A stretch of DNA of 64,000 bases from JBEDUK01 sp963781595 (GCA_963781595.1 CAWAGG010000001.1:682001-746000), one strand, 5' to 3'. Shown: positions 18,262-27,208, counted from the stretch's first letter. Numbers and translations are program-made. The notes: generated from the sequence alone by a model not told the origin.

Positions 18262-18385
18262 GGTGACCTCCCTCCCGGTGGGCCGGGCTCGACGTGGCCC
18301 GGCCGGAACTTCGTTGGGGCCTACGACGCGGCGGTTCGCCGCCGGGTTCCCAGAACGTCGGTGGCGTGGTACATCCTTGGTGCCG

Positions 18386-18745
18386 ATGCTCGGAGCCGTG
18401 TCGATCCACACGCTGGCCACCGCGATCCCGATCGGTCCCGGGGGCCGCACCTCGGCTGGGGCGCTCGCGTGCGCCGCGATCGTGCTCGGCGGGCTGGTCG
18501 GGTACACGTGGGTCGCCACACGGTTCGTCGGCACCCGGAAGGGGTCCGCGGCGGGTCCGGGCGCATCACGCGGCGTTGGTAGCGACCCACGACACCGGGC
18601 CGAACGCGACCGAGCGCCCGAGCCCGAACCCCTGATCGATCACCTCCTGCGCGACCTCGAGATGGCGCAGCGGGACAAGACGATGATCAAGGCGGCGCGC
18701 CGGCGCATCCGCGCGTCCCGGCGTTCGCCACCGCCATCGCCGTGA
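18386..18745 (+). CDS. small single-pass membrane protein, hypothetical
   Basis: About 119 residues. One membrane span (AGALACAAIVLGGLVGYTWV) is followed by a polar, basic cytoplasmic tail with LIDHLLRDLEMAQRDKTMIK, which looks helical. ATG 18386 has no strong ribosome site and GTG 18399 is an alternative. No family is recognised. It lies between the divergent DUF2330 gene and the phosphatase-like gene 34 bases downstream, with which it may be co-transcribed. The call rests on composition and the clear membrane segment. Confidence 0.45.
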   Translation: MLGAVSIHTLATAIPIGPGGRTSAGALACAAIVLGGLVGYTWVATRFVGTRKGSAAGPGASRGVGSDPRHRAERDRAPEPEPLIDHLLRDLEMAQRDKTMIKAARRRIRASRRSPPPSP

Positions 18746-18779
18746 ACCGACCGGAACCCGGCGCCGCCTCAGGCTCGCG

Positions 18780-19526
18780 ATGACGGGGACGGACACGCCG
18801 ATCCGGGCCGTCGTGATGGACTTCGACGGCGCGATCTGCCCGGCCGACGTGAGCGCCGAACTGCTCCGCCGGTTCGCCGACCCGTCGTGGTGGGACGTCG
18901 AACAGGGCCTGCGCGACAGGTCGATCGGCCTCCGCGAGACGCTCGTTCGGCAGGCCGCGCTGCTGGAGGGCTCGCCGGACGACTGGGTCGAGTTCGCGAT
19001 CTCCTCGTTCGCGCTGGACCCGACGTTCGAGGCGTTCGTGCGCTGGGCGAGGTCGCGGGACATCGCGATGGCCGCGGCGAGCGACGGGTTCGGCTTCTAC
19101 ATCGGACCGATGCTCCGGGCGGCCGGCCTGGACGACGTTCGAGTGCACGCGAACCGGTTCGATCCGCGCACGGGGGAGCTGTCGTTCCCGAGCGCACATC
19201 CCGTGTGCGTCGGGTGTGGGACCTGCAAGATGAACGCCGTCCTCGGGTACCGGGCGAGCGCGGGCCCGACCGCGTTCGTCGGAGAGGGGTACAGCGACCG
19301 CTACGGCGCGCTGTACGCGGACCTGACGTTCGCGAAGCGCCACCTGGTGGACATCTGCCTCGAGGAGGGCGTGCCCTACCTGCCGTGGGGGGACTTCGAC
19401 GACGTCCGTGACGGGCTGGCGGCCGTAGCCGCGGGCACCGGGCCACCGGGCGCGCCCGACCCGGCCCGGTGCCCGGGATGGACCGATCCGGGTGGCGGGG
19501 GATCTGGCGGAGGGACCGGGATTTGA
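18780..19526 (+). CDS. HAD-superfamily phosphatase, MtnX-like
   Basis: About 215-248 residues. The HAD motif I is VVMDFDGAICPADVS (nucleophile Asp then Asp two residues later). The cap region follows, motif II is in AMAAASDGFGFYI, and motifs III-IV are in FVGEGYSDRYGALYAD, followed by TFAKRHLVDICLEEGVPYLP. This arrangement, with a C-terminal FAK...L element, matches the MtnX/PSP-like subgroup; MtnX acts in methionine salvage, but the substrate here is not shown. The C-terminal 30 residues are Gly/Pro-rich, contain a ten-base palindrome and run into the oppositely oriented tRNA-Ser gene, so the true end may be near 19440, hidden by an indel. Confidence 0.75.
   Translation: MTGTDTPIRAVVMDFDGAICPADVSAELLRRFADPSWWDVEQGLRDRSIGLRETLVRQAALLEGSPDDWVEFAISSFALDPTFEAFVRWARSRDIAMAAASDGFGFYIGPMLRAAGLDDVRVHANRFDPRTGELSFPSAHPVCVGCGTCKMNAVLGYRASAGPTAFVGEGYSDRYGALYADLTFAKRHLVDICLEEGVPYLPWGDFDDVRDGLAAVAAGTGPPGAPDPARCPGWTDPGGGGSGGGTGI
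19435..19472. terminator. strong palindrome, probable terminator
   Basis: GCACCGGGCC at 19435-19444 and its exact complement GGCCCGGTGC at 19463-19472 form a ten-base perfect stem, with further pairing possible in the loop. It lies in the doubtful tail of the HAD phosphatase and just past the 3' end of tRNA-Ser, so it may terminate both. Confidence 0.45.
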
Positions 19527-19594
19527 ACCCGGGAGACGGTTACCCGCCTACACGCTCTCCAGGCGTGCCCCTTCGGCCGCTCGGGCATCCCTCC
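19505..19594 (-). tRNA. tRNA-Ser (GGA)
   Basis: On the minus strand the acceptor GGAGGGA pairs with TCCCTCC, followed by discriminator G and an encoded CCA. The anticodon stem-loop is CACGC-CTGGAGA-GCGTG with anticodon GGA, which reads UCC and UCU serine codons. A long variable arm (GGCGGGTAACCGTC) is typical of class II tRNA-Ser, and the T arm CCGGGTTCAAATCCCGG is canonical. Confidence 0.95.
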
Positions 19595-19754
19595 GGGACC
19601 TATCCTACGGGCCGGGCGGAACGCACCCGGCGGGAGACCTAGATCGCGGTATCAAGTTCGGGTCGGCCGCCTGACGACGTTCAGACCAACGCCAGGAGCG
19701 TGGGCGTGCGCGTGCGCGTGCGCGCGGCCACCGACGCCGAGGAGGTCCGAAAGC

Positions 19755-22442
19755 GTGTCCCACGTCAAGAGCCCCGACACCCCGACCGCCACCCCGGTCC
19801 GGCGGTGCCTGCGAGCGATGCTCGCGGTCACGTCGATCGCCGCGGTGATCGTCTCCGGCCTGGGAACCGCCACGACGGCCGCGATGGCCGCGCCGAGCCG
19901 CGGCGACGTCACGGTTCGGCTGAACGGCCGAACGATCCTCGTGCACCCGCACGGGCGGTTCGGCCTCTACCCGACGAAGTCGCAGGCGCACCCGTACAGC
20001 ATCCAGGCGACGCCTCTGCGCTACGGCGGCGGGATCGACGGGATCGGGGTCACGACGGGAGCCCCGAAGGTCTACATCATCTACTGGGGCACGCAGTGGG
20101 GCACCGCCTCGCTGGACGGCAACGGCTACACGAAGTTCACCAATGACACGGCCGGCCTGGCGCCGGATCAGCAGGCCTTCTTCGCCGGGCTGGGCAACGC
20201 CGGCGAGCAGTGGGACGGGGTCACGACCCAGTACTGCGAAGGCGTGGCGCTCCACGCTACGACCTGCCCGACGAACGTCCCACACGTCGGGTACCCGGTC
20301 GGCGGAGCGCTCGCCGGGATCTGGTACGACAACGCCGCCGCCGCCCCCGCGGCCGCGTCTGCGGCGCAGCTCGCGGCCGAGGCCGTCGCCGGGGCCGCCC
20401 ACTTCGGCAACACGAACGCGGCCTCGAACCGGAACGCGCAGTACGTCGTGACCTCCGCCAAGGGAACGAACCCCGACCACTACAAGACGGGGGGGTTCTG
20501 CGCGTGGCACGACTACACGACGTCGGCCTACGGCGACATCGCCTACACGAACATGCCGTACCTGCTGGACGTCGGTGCCTCGTGCGGACAGAACTTCGTC
20601 AACAGCGGTTCGGCGGGCACCCTCGACGGCGTCACGATCGTGAACGGCCACGAGTACCAGGAGACGATCACCGACCAGAACCCGGCCGGCGGCTGGACCG
20701 ACTCGACGGGCTACGAGAACGCCGACAAGTGCGCCTGGATCTCGTCGGGCCAGGGCGCCGCGCAGAACATCGCGCTGACCACGGGCTCGTTCCCGGTTCA
20801 GTCGAGCTGGGCGAACGACTTCAACGGCGGCGCCGGCGGGTGCCTCATCTACCACGCGATCTTCGGCGCCGACTACACGATCGGGGCGTCGCCGCCGTCC
20901 GTGTCGATCGCGCGCGGCTCGACCGGCACGACCACGATCAACACGTCCGTCTCGGGAGGCTTCTACAACGCGCTCACGCTGTCCGCGAGCGGCCTTCCGT
21001 CGGGGACGACGGCCGGCTTCTCGCCGAACCCGATCCCCGTGCCGGGTGGCGGCTCCTCCACCCTGACGTTCACCGTGGGCAGCGGCACCACGCCGGGCAC
21101 CTACACGGTCACCGTCGGCGGCGCCGGCGGCGGCGTGAACCACTCCACGTCGGTCTCCCTCACGGTCACAGGCAAGCAGGACCAGACGATCACGTTCGGC
21201 GCGCTCGCCGATCGCACGTACGGCGACGCCGACTTCGGCGTCAGCGCGACGGCATCCTCGGGCCTGCCGGTGACGTTCACCGCGTCGGGTCAGTGCACGG
21301 TGAGCGGTTCGACCGTCCACATCACGGGCGCCGGATCCTGCACGGTCACGGCGCATCAGTCGGGCGACTCGAACTGGAACCCCGCGCCGGACGTCGCCCA
21401 GAGCTTCACCATCGCGAAGGCGAACCAGACGATCTCGTTCTTCGTCGCGGACCACAGCTACGGGGACCCGGACTTCACGATCAGCGCCTCAGCCTCATCA
21501 GGTCTGGCGGTGTCGTTCTCGCTCGTGTCGGGGAACTGCACGCTGAACGGCGCCACGGTGCACATCACCGGCGCGGGGAGCTGTTCGATCGAGGCCACGC
21601 AGGGCGGCGACGGGAACTACAACCCGGCGCCGGACGTGACCGACACGTTCGACATATTCAAGGCGGACCAGACGATCTCGTTCGGCTCGCTCTCGGACCG
21701 CACGTACGGAGACGCGGACTTCGACGTGAGCGCCTCGGCGTCATCCGGGCTGACGGTGTCGTTCAGCGCTGCCGGGCCGTGCACGGTCAGCGGCGCCACG
21801 GTGCACCTGACGGGCGCCGGCTCGTGCACGATCACGGCGCACCAGGGGGGCGACTCGAACTACAACCCGGCCTCCGACGTGCCGCAGAGCTTTACGGTCG
21901 GGAAGGCGTCTCAGACGATCACGTTCGACCCGCTGGCGGACCACGTCTACGGGGACGCGGACTTCGGCGTGAGCGCCACCTCGTCGTCCGGGCTGGCGGT
22001 GTCATTCGTCGCGTCGGGCTCCTGCACCGTGGCCGGCTCGACGGTCCATCTGACCGGGGCGGGCTCGTGCGCGATCACGGCGCAGCAGGCCGGCGACTCG
22101 AACTACGACGCGGCCCCCGACGTGCCGCGGTCGTTCACGGTCGCGCCGGCGCCGACGACTACCGCGCTGATGGTCAAGCCCCGGAAGACCCACAACGGCG
22201 CCACCGTCACGATGACCGCGACGGTCAGCGCACCGGGCAGCCTGGTCGCGACCGGCGTGGTGGACTTCTACACGCGGAACGTCCTGCTGGGCTCGGCGGC
22301 GGTCAACGGCAGCGGCGTCGCGGTCCTCTCGTACACGGTCTCGCTATCGCCGGGCAAGTACAAGGTCCGCGCGGTGTACGTGAACAGCGACGGCAACTTC
22401 ACCGGGAGCACCAGCATGAAGAAGAAGCTGGTGGTGAAGTAG
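19755..22442 (+). CDS. large secreted protein with EXORDIUM-like N-terminal domain and four MBG-like Ig repeats
   Basis: About 895 residues, starting at GTG 19755 with an AGGAGGT ribosome site. After a signal peptide (MLAVTSIAAVIVSGLGTATT), the N-terminal domain has APKVYIIYWGTQWG and, near residue 299, GHEYQETITDQ followed by GYENADKCAW. This layout resembles the plant EXORDIUM/PHI-1 family and related putative metallopeptidases; it is HExxE, not HExxH, so activity is unproven. An Ig-like domain (about 370-475) and four repeats of about 80 residues follow, each with QTITF, YGDADF, SSGL, GSTVH and AGSCT motifs, as in MBG/Ig-like adhesin repeats. A last Big_3-like domain ends in KKKLVVK. Likely a cell-surface or matrix protein. 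Confidence 0.75.
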   Translation: MSHVKSPDTPTATPVRRCLRAMLAVTSIAAVIVSGLGTATTAAMAAPSRGDVTVRLNGRTILVHPHGRFGLYPTKSQAHPYSIQATPLRYGGGIDGIGVTTGAPKVYIIYWGTQWGTASLDGNGYTKFTNDTAGLAPDQQAFFAGLGNAGEQWDGVTTQYCEGVALHATTCPTNVPHVGYPVGGALAGIWYDNAAAAPAAASAAQLAAEAVAGAAHFGNTNAASNRNAQYVVTSAKGTNPDHYKTGGFCAWHDYTTSAYGDIAYTNMPYLLDVGASCGQNFVNSGSAGTLDGVTIVNGHEYQETITDQNPAGGWTDSTGYENADKCAWISSGQGAAQNIALTTGSFPVQSSWANDFNGGAGGCLIYHAIFGADYTIGASPPSVSIARGSTGTTTINTSVSGGFYNALTLSASGLPSGTTAGFSPNPIPVPGGGSSTLTFTVGSGTTPGTYTVTVGGAGGGVNHSTSVSLTVTGKQDQTITFGALADRTYGDADFGVSATASSGLPVTFTASGQCTVSGSTVHITGAGSCTVTAHQSGDSNWNPAPDVAQSFTIAKANQTISFFVADHSYGDPDFTISASASSGLAVSFSLVSGNCTLNGATVHITGAGSCSIEATQGGDGNYNPAPDVTDTFDIFKADQTISFGSLSDRTYGDADFDVSASASSGLTVSFSAAGPCTVSGATVHLTGAGSCTITAHQGGDSNYNPASDVPQSFTVGKASQTITFDPLADHVYGDADFGVSATSSSGLAVSFVASGSCTVAGSTVHLTGAGSCAITAQQAGDSNYDAAPDVPRSFTVAPAPTTTALMVKPRKTHNGATVTMTATVSAPGSLVATGVVDFYTRNVLLGSAAVNGSGVAVLSYTVSLSPGKYKVRAVYVNSDGNFTGSTSMKKKLVVK

Positions 22443-22460
22443 GGGGGGCCGACGGGAGCG

Positions 22461-22475
22461 CCCGGATCGTCCGGG
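22461..22475. terminator. hairpin after the repeat protein
   Basis: CCCGGA and TCCGGG form a perfect six-base stem with a TCG loop, about 20 bases after the stop. There is no T run, so function as a terminator is a guess. Confidence 0.3.
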
Positions 22476-22598
22476 GCCGCTCGTCTGGAACGCTGCTGGG
22501 GCACCCCGCGGCTCCGGCCGGTTTAGGATGCCGGCAGCGCCGATCGGCGCCGCCTCGGCTCGCGGGCGCGGCGCGCGGACCGGCGCGGGGGAGATCGC

Positions 22599-24161
22599 AT
22601 GGCGGGGGTCCGGTTCGCGCTCTACAAGCTGCTGATGTACGTGGTCCAGCGGCAGGACTTCAAGCTCCAGGAGGTCCTGCCGCTGGAGCTGCCGGGCGAG
22701 GAGCGCATCGAGGTCGAACCGCTCGCGCCCGAGCTTGCGCGACTCTTCCGCGCGCGGAACTTCCCCGCGTCCGAGCACGCCACCGCGCGCCACAAGCGCA
22801 TCCTGCGCTCGAAGCCACTGCTGGGCCTGATCTCGCGGATCGGGCCCACGCGCACGGCGCCGGTCCCCGGCGATCTGGCGGGGTTCGTGGCCGCCGTCTA
22901 CCCGGAACGCTACCGGCGGCTCTGGCCGAACCCGCCGTCGTTCCCCGACGGCCTGGCGAGCGCCTCCGACCGCCTGGCGTTCCTGGCCGTGCGCGGTCCG
23001 TTCGCCGGGTACCTGCGGAGCGTCAGCGGGTCGGCCGAGGGCGACCCGACCGGCGGCCTCGCGCGGGACGGGGACTACGTGATCGACATGAGCATGTTCG
23101 AGGAGTACCCGGCGAAGCCCGGCCTGGCGCGCCCCGGCGGCATCGCGCTGTTCGGCGTCGACGGTGACCGTCTGTTCACGCGCGGGATCGTCCGAGACGG
23201 CGCGCTGCACGCGCCCGACGCGCCGGGGTTCCCCCGCCTCTCGCGCGCGTTCCTGTGCGCGCTCAACACGCACCTGACGACGCTGGCTCACAACTCGACG
23301 GTCCATCTCTCCTACGTGACCCCGATGGCCGTGGCCACGACGAACGAGCTCCCCGGCGCCCACCCGGTTCGGCGTCTCCTGCACTTCACGTTCCAGACGG
23401 TCCTGATCGGCAACTTCGAGGTGGCGGAGTTCCAGATCATCGGGCCGAAGGGGTTCGCCACGCAGCTGTTCAGCCACGACTACGAGACGTTGGTCCGGAT
23501 CATCAACCGGCACGTCGAGCGGTTCCGCATCGCCGACCTGGACCCCGAGCGCGACGTCACGCGGCGGGGCATGGAGCGAACCCCGTTCGCGCAGCCACGC
23601 CGCGACAACCTGCTCGGCTTCTGGGCAGTGACCCTCGAGTTCGTCTGTTCGTACCTCGCGCTGTATTACCCCGACGACGAGGCAGTGGCGGCCGATCCTG
23701 CGCTGGGGCGCTGGCGCTCGGCGCTGGACGGCCTGCTCCCCGGCGGGCTCGCCGACGACACGGGGTACGTCGGCGATGGGCCGCTCGACCGGGAGACGCT
23801 CGCGCGCATCTGCGCGGGGTTCATCCACACCAGCACGGTCACGCACGATCAGCTGAACAACGTGGTGTGGAACTACTCGACGCTGAACTTCCTGATCCCG
23901 ACGGTCGTGCCGGAGTCGGGCGAGCTGCAGGACCAGCGGCTGTCGTTCGACTTCATCAACACGCTGATCGGGACGTGGAAGCCGTTCAACATGCTCCTCG
24001 ATGGGATCTCGGTCCTGGCGCTGGACGACCGCGCCCGCGAGTTGATGGACGGGTACGTCGATGCCCTGCGGAAGATCGATGTCGGGCTCGCTGAGGCCGG
24101 CCGCGATCGGGAGTCGGACTTCACCTACGCGCGGAACCTGAACTTCTCGGTGAGCAACTGA
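22599..24161 (+). CDS. lipoxygenase-like non-haem iron protein
   Basis: A 520-residue protein with the lipoxygenase catalytic-domain pattern. The first iron-ligand helix is LAHNSTVHLSY with H231 and H236 (HxxxxH). It is followed by the family motif ELPGAHPVRRLLHF (residues 250-263), close to the usual T-x-LP-x-HP-x-x-LL segment. The second ligand helix is TSTVTHDQLNNVVWNYST with H416 and N420 (HxxxN). Lipoxygenases normally end in isoleucine, whose carboxylate binds iron; here the chain ends LNFSVSN with asparagine. There is no PLAT domain, as in many bacterial forms, and no clear signal peptide. Family enzymes oxygenate polyunsaturated fatty acids; the substrate here is unknown. It is a single gene with a clean frame. 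Confidence 0.8.
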   Translation: MAGVRFALYKLLMYVVQRQDFKLQEVLPLELPGEERIEVEPLAPELARLFRARNFPASEHATARHKRILRSKPLLGLISRIGPTRTAPVPGDLAGFVAAVYPERYRRLWPNPPSFPDGLASASDRLAFLAVRGPFAGYLRSVSGSAEGDPTGGLARDGDYVIDMSMFEEYPAKPGLARPGGIALFGVDGDRLFTRGIVRDGALHAPDAPGFPRLSRAFLCALNTHLTTLAHNSTVHLSYVTPMAVATTNELPGAHPVRRLLHFTFQTVLIGNFEVAEFQIIGPKGFATQLFSHDYETLVRIINRHVERFRIADLDPERDVTRRGMERTPFAQPRRDNLLGFWAVTLEFVCSYLALYYPDDEAVAADPALGRWRSALDGLLPGGLADDTGYVGDGPLDRETLARICAGFIHTSTVTHDQLNNVVWNYSTLNFLIPTVVPESGELQDQRLSFDFINTLIGTWKPFNMLLDGISVLALDDRARELMDGYVDALRKIDVGLAEAGRDRESDFTYARNLNFSVSN

Positions 24162-24284
24162 GCGGGTGCGAGACGCCCGGCCGACCGACGGGGCCGGCTG
24201 GTGCCGATGGACCGTCGGGGCTGATCGCACGCGGAGTGACCAAGGTCACTGACGCTCGTTCGCACCGGTGATACGGTCGATCGC

Positions 24285-24563
24285 ATGGCGGTCACGTGGA
24301 GCGCCCTTGGGATCCTGACGGCGGCCCTGTTCGGGGTCCTGTTCTACCTGGGCTCCCGGATCGACGCACTGGCGGCGCGTATGGACGCGCGGTTCGACCG
24401 GATGGATGCGCGGTTCGATCGGGTGGATGCCCGTTTCGATCGGCAGGATGCCCGGTTCGATTCGCTGGAGGGTCGGATCGACGCGTTGGCCGACCGCCTC
24501 GATGCGCGGATCGACGGCCTGTCGTCCCGCGTGGACGCGCACCTCGAACGCCATCCGAACTGA
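24285..24563 (+). CDS. small membrane-anchored coiled-coil protein
   Basis: A 92-residue protein with an N-terminal membrane span (SALGILTAALFGVLFYLG) and then seven-residue units MDARFDR, VDARFDR and QDARFDS, ending in a predicted coiled coil (GRIDALADRLDARIDG). The exact heptads are mirrored in DNA as imperfect 21-bp tandem repeats at about 24390-24470. ATG 24285 begins directly at the span. It resembles small t-SNARE-like or apolipoprotein-like coiled-coil membrane proteins of unknown role. It ends 21 bases before the 3' end of tRNA-Ser(CGA). Confidence 0.75.
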   Translation: MAVTWSALGILTAALFGVLFYLGSRIDALAARMDARFDRMDARFDRVDARFDRQDARFDSLEGRIDALADRLDARIDGLSSRVDAHLERHPN

Positions 24564-24583
24564 TCGGCGCCGGGCCCTCGGAG

Positions 24584-24672
24584 CGGTGGGGGTGGGATTT
24601 GAACCCACGAGGAGCTTGCACCCCTAGCGGTTTTCGAGACCGCCGCCCTCGGCCAGACTAGGCGACCCCACC
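24584..24672 (-). tRNA. tRNA-Ser (CGA)
   Basis: On the minus strand the acceptor GGTGGGG pairs with CCCCACC, with discriminator G and no encoded CCA. The anticodon stem-loop is GCGGT-CTCGAAA-ACCGC with anticodon CGA (codon UCG). A long variable arm (TAGGGGTGCAAGCTCCTC) marks a class II tRNA, and the T arm is GTGGGTTCAAATCCCAC. Its 5' end faces the accessory island; a degenerate 5'-half copy lies at 39667-39704. Confidence 0.95.
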
Positions 24673-24820
24673 GCGGCCAATCCTACCGAACGACCGAGTC
24701 GACGCCAGCAGGTGCCGTTTCGTGCCTTTCGTGCCGCCGGTCGGCGATTCCGCGATAACCGTGCCGGTTCGGAGCGGCATGCGACGGCGCGGAATGCATC
24801 CGCCCAGCGCAACGGCCATA

Positions 24821-25894
24821 TCATCGCTCGGCATTCCGTGCCGATTCTCCGGCACGTCCTACCACGTTGGGGGCGCGAGCCCGGAATCGGGCTGACGGCC
24901 ACATGGATCTGGTCACGGCCTTGACCAAAGGCGCACGCGCTAGCGGTCTTGATCCGAGGTTCGACAGACTGAGTCGGATGTCGAAGGAGAGTGCGAGTCC
25001 CGATCCGAGCCAGTCAATCGAGACGGCATCGATGCGATTGTCGAGTTCAGGCTGGTCCCCTGTTCGATGACGAGGGACGCGCGTCGCAGGCTGGACAGTG
25101 CGGCGCAGCAACGCGGCCACGGTGCGATGCTCCGACGAGGGGTAAGGGTATCCGACCGCCTCGATGGCGCAGACGAGCCGTTGGCGGACGATGCCCAGGT
25201 CGGCTCACCCTCGAGTACTCCTCCCCAAGACTGAAGGCCTCGGGGATCACTCTCCCCTTCTCGAACGAGGGATCCAGGAGCCTCGGCCGCTCGAACCATG
25301 CTGTCGACGCACTCCAGTCCTCGACGCGGAGCCTGGGGCGGCCGGTGCCGAGCGGCTCCTGCCGAGCAGATCGCCGCAACCACGCCGTCAGGAAGCACGC
25401 GGGTTCGTCGCTGAGCTCGGCAGCCCGCCGGCCGGCGGCGACGAACGAGGTCTCGAACTCCGCGCTCAGGGCGCGGACCAACTCCAGGCAGAGGATCTCG
25501 CCTCGGAGCGCCTCGCGGAAGCGAGCGGTCGGCATCGTGAGTTCGGCGGCGCCGACATCGCACGGAGACTCTTGCTCCGGAGACGAGGGAGCACGCGGGT
25601 CGACCTCTCGGAAGCAGGTGTGGACGATCTCGTGGGCGAAGGACCATCGTTGGCGCCCCTGGGCTCGCTCTCCTCGAGTACGACCTCGTAGCCGCCGTCC
25701 TTCGATGAGGAGACTCGAACAGCCCGCAGCTTCGACGATCCGCTGACCCTTGACCCCTCGGATCCCAGCACGGCCAACGGGGACGGCCCGGCCGCCGTCG
25801 GGTGCCGGTCGAGAAGCTCGCCACAGAGGCGCTGGATCAGCTTGTGTGGAATCGGTCTCATCGTCGACGAGGATGTTGACGCCCGATGCGTCAT
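24821..25894 (-). pseudogene. ImmA/IrrE-type zinc metallopeptidase, frameshifted
   Basis: Assembled from three frames. The start is ATG 25894 or 25861 (MRPIPHKLIQRLCGELLDRH), reading to KDGGYEVVLEESEPRGA near 25655. After a one-base shift comes RWSFAHEIVHTCF, with the HExxH zinc motif and the ImmA/IrrE-like second part CDVGAAELTMPTARFREAL. After another shift near 25210 the third frame reads DLGIVRQRLVCAIEAVGY to SFDIRLSLSNLG. Family members cleave repressors to switch on mobile elements or stress genes, or act in toxin-antitoxin-like pairs. It lies next to the tRNA that bounds the island. No XRE repressor partner is adjacent, though one is usual for ImmA. Confidence 0.7.
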
Positions 25895-26044
25895 CGGAGA
25901 CTCCGGGAAGGCGCCACCACCTTCGGAGCCGTATGCAATTCTCCGAGCGTTTCGATGGAAATGTGAAAGGCGACCCTTGCATCCGGCCATTCAGGGCCGG
26001 TGAGCACCGAGCTCACATGCTGGTGACAGTCAGGAGGCCGTCTC

Positions 26045-27208
26045 GTGCGTACCCTCGTCCACGCTCGCCGCCGCACGTTGACGGCGCTCCTGGGTACCGT
26101 ATCGGTCCTCGCGCTCACGCTAGCCGTCATCAACCGACCGGACGTGCCCGCACGCGCCGACGAGGGCAAAAGCGTGTCGATCGCTGAGGCGGTAGCGCAG
26201 GCAGCCGAATCCGGTCAGCCCGTTCTCGCCACGGCGGAGACGACCGAGTCATCGAGTGTGGTGGCGAACCCGGACGGAACACTCACGGCGACGCTCGGCG
26301 CAGGACCCTTGCAGGAGCCCGACCCCGAGAGCGAGACCGGCTGGTCACCGATCGACCTCACGCTCGAACACACAGGCGGGACCTACGCTCCGGCGGTCTC
26401 GGCCGCGGACACCGCCTTCTCAGACGGCGGCTCCGGTGACCTCGCGACCCTGGACGATGGCGCGAGGACCTACACTGAGAGCTGGGACGGGTCACTCCCG
26501 ACTCCGGCCGTATCCGGAGACACCGCCACATATGCGAACGTATTGCCGAACGTGGACCTGGTCCTCCACGCGCAAACCTCAGGGTTTGAACAGAGCTTCG
26601 TCCTCCAGACGGCGCCCACTCAACCGCTCGTGCTTGACGTACCGCTCTCCCTTGAAGGATTGAGTGCCGCCGTCGATGAGAACGGCGGCCTGATCGTGAC
26701 CGACGTCCACGGCAAGGTTGTCGCCACCGCCGGGACAGCTGTGATGTTCGGGGCGGTCACCGACCCCTCAGGGGAGCCGTCCATCTCGGCGATGGTCGAT
26801 ACCGCAATCGTGAGTACACAGGACGGGCCGGTCTTCCGGATCACGCCCGACCCGGCCTTCTTTGCCAACCCAGGGCTCATCTACCCGGTCACGATCGACC
26901 CGTCGCCGAACCTCGACGTGACCACCGACACCTACGTCAAGGAGAGCACTTCCTCGACGTCATACCTGACCGACAACGTCCTGAAGGTTGGCTCGAACAA
27001 CGGCACCGACAAAATGCGGGCCCTCCTTAAATTCCCAGCCGTGGGCACCACTTTGACGAGCGCCGGCGACGGAGTCACGGTTCAATCCGCCACCCTCAAC
27101 CTCTACCAAATCGACGCGAACAGCTGCACCGCCACGGAGGTCGACGTCTACGATTCCACGTCGTCATGGAACCGTGGCTCGTCGGCTCGCGCTCCTCTGC
27201 GTCGATGA
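26045..27208 (+). pseudogene. N-terminal part of a secreted DNRLRE/Rhs-type protein, 3' truncated
   Basis: About 380 residues survive. A signal peptide (LTALLGTVSVLALTLAVINR) is followed by the conserved N-terminal module of actinobacterial DNRLRE-Rhs giants: TYTESWDGSLPTP, YANVLPNVDLVLHAQTSGFE, GLIYPVTIDPSPNLDVTTDT, then the DNRLRE-like domain with TYVKESTSSTSYLTDNVLKV and the start of a DVYDSTSSWN strand. Real protein character stops near 27175 and the frame ends at 27208 in arginine-rich sequence. Such proteins are normally over 1500 residues with YD repeats and a toxin tip; all of that is missing. The junction lies beside IS481 and Abi-like debris on the opposite strand, so a rearrangement removed the rest. 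Confidence 0.75.

Noticed and set aside
19700..19730. Alternating GTGCGC run upstream of the repeat protein
   Set aside because: A short low-complexity stretch in a GC-rich intergenic region; nothing shows regulatory function.
21180..22150. Regular repeats that could be mistaken for a CRISPR array or tandem satellite
   Set aside because: Units are about 240 bases, in frame, and encode Ig-like domains; there are no short identical repeats with unique spacers.
20210..23167. A 985-residue plus-strand frame overlapping the repeat protein and lipoxygenase-like gene
   Set aside because: It lies out of frame with both real proteins and reads as Arg/Gly/His-rich sequence without motifs.
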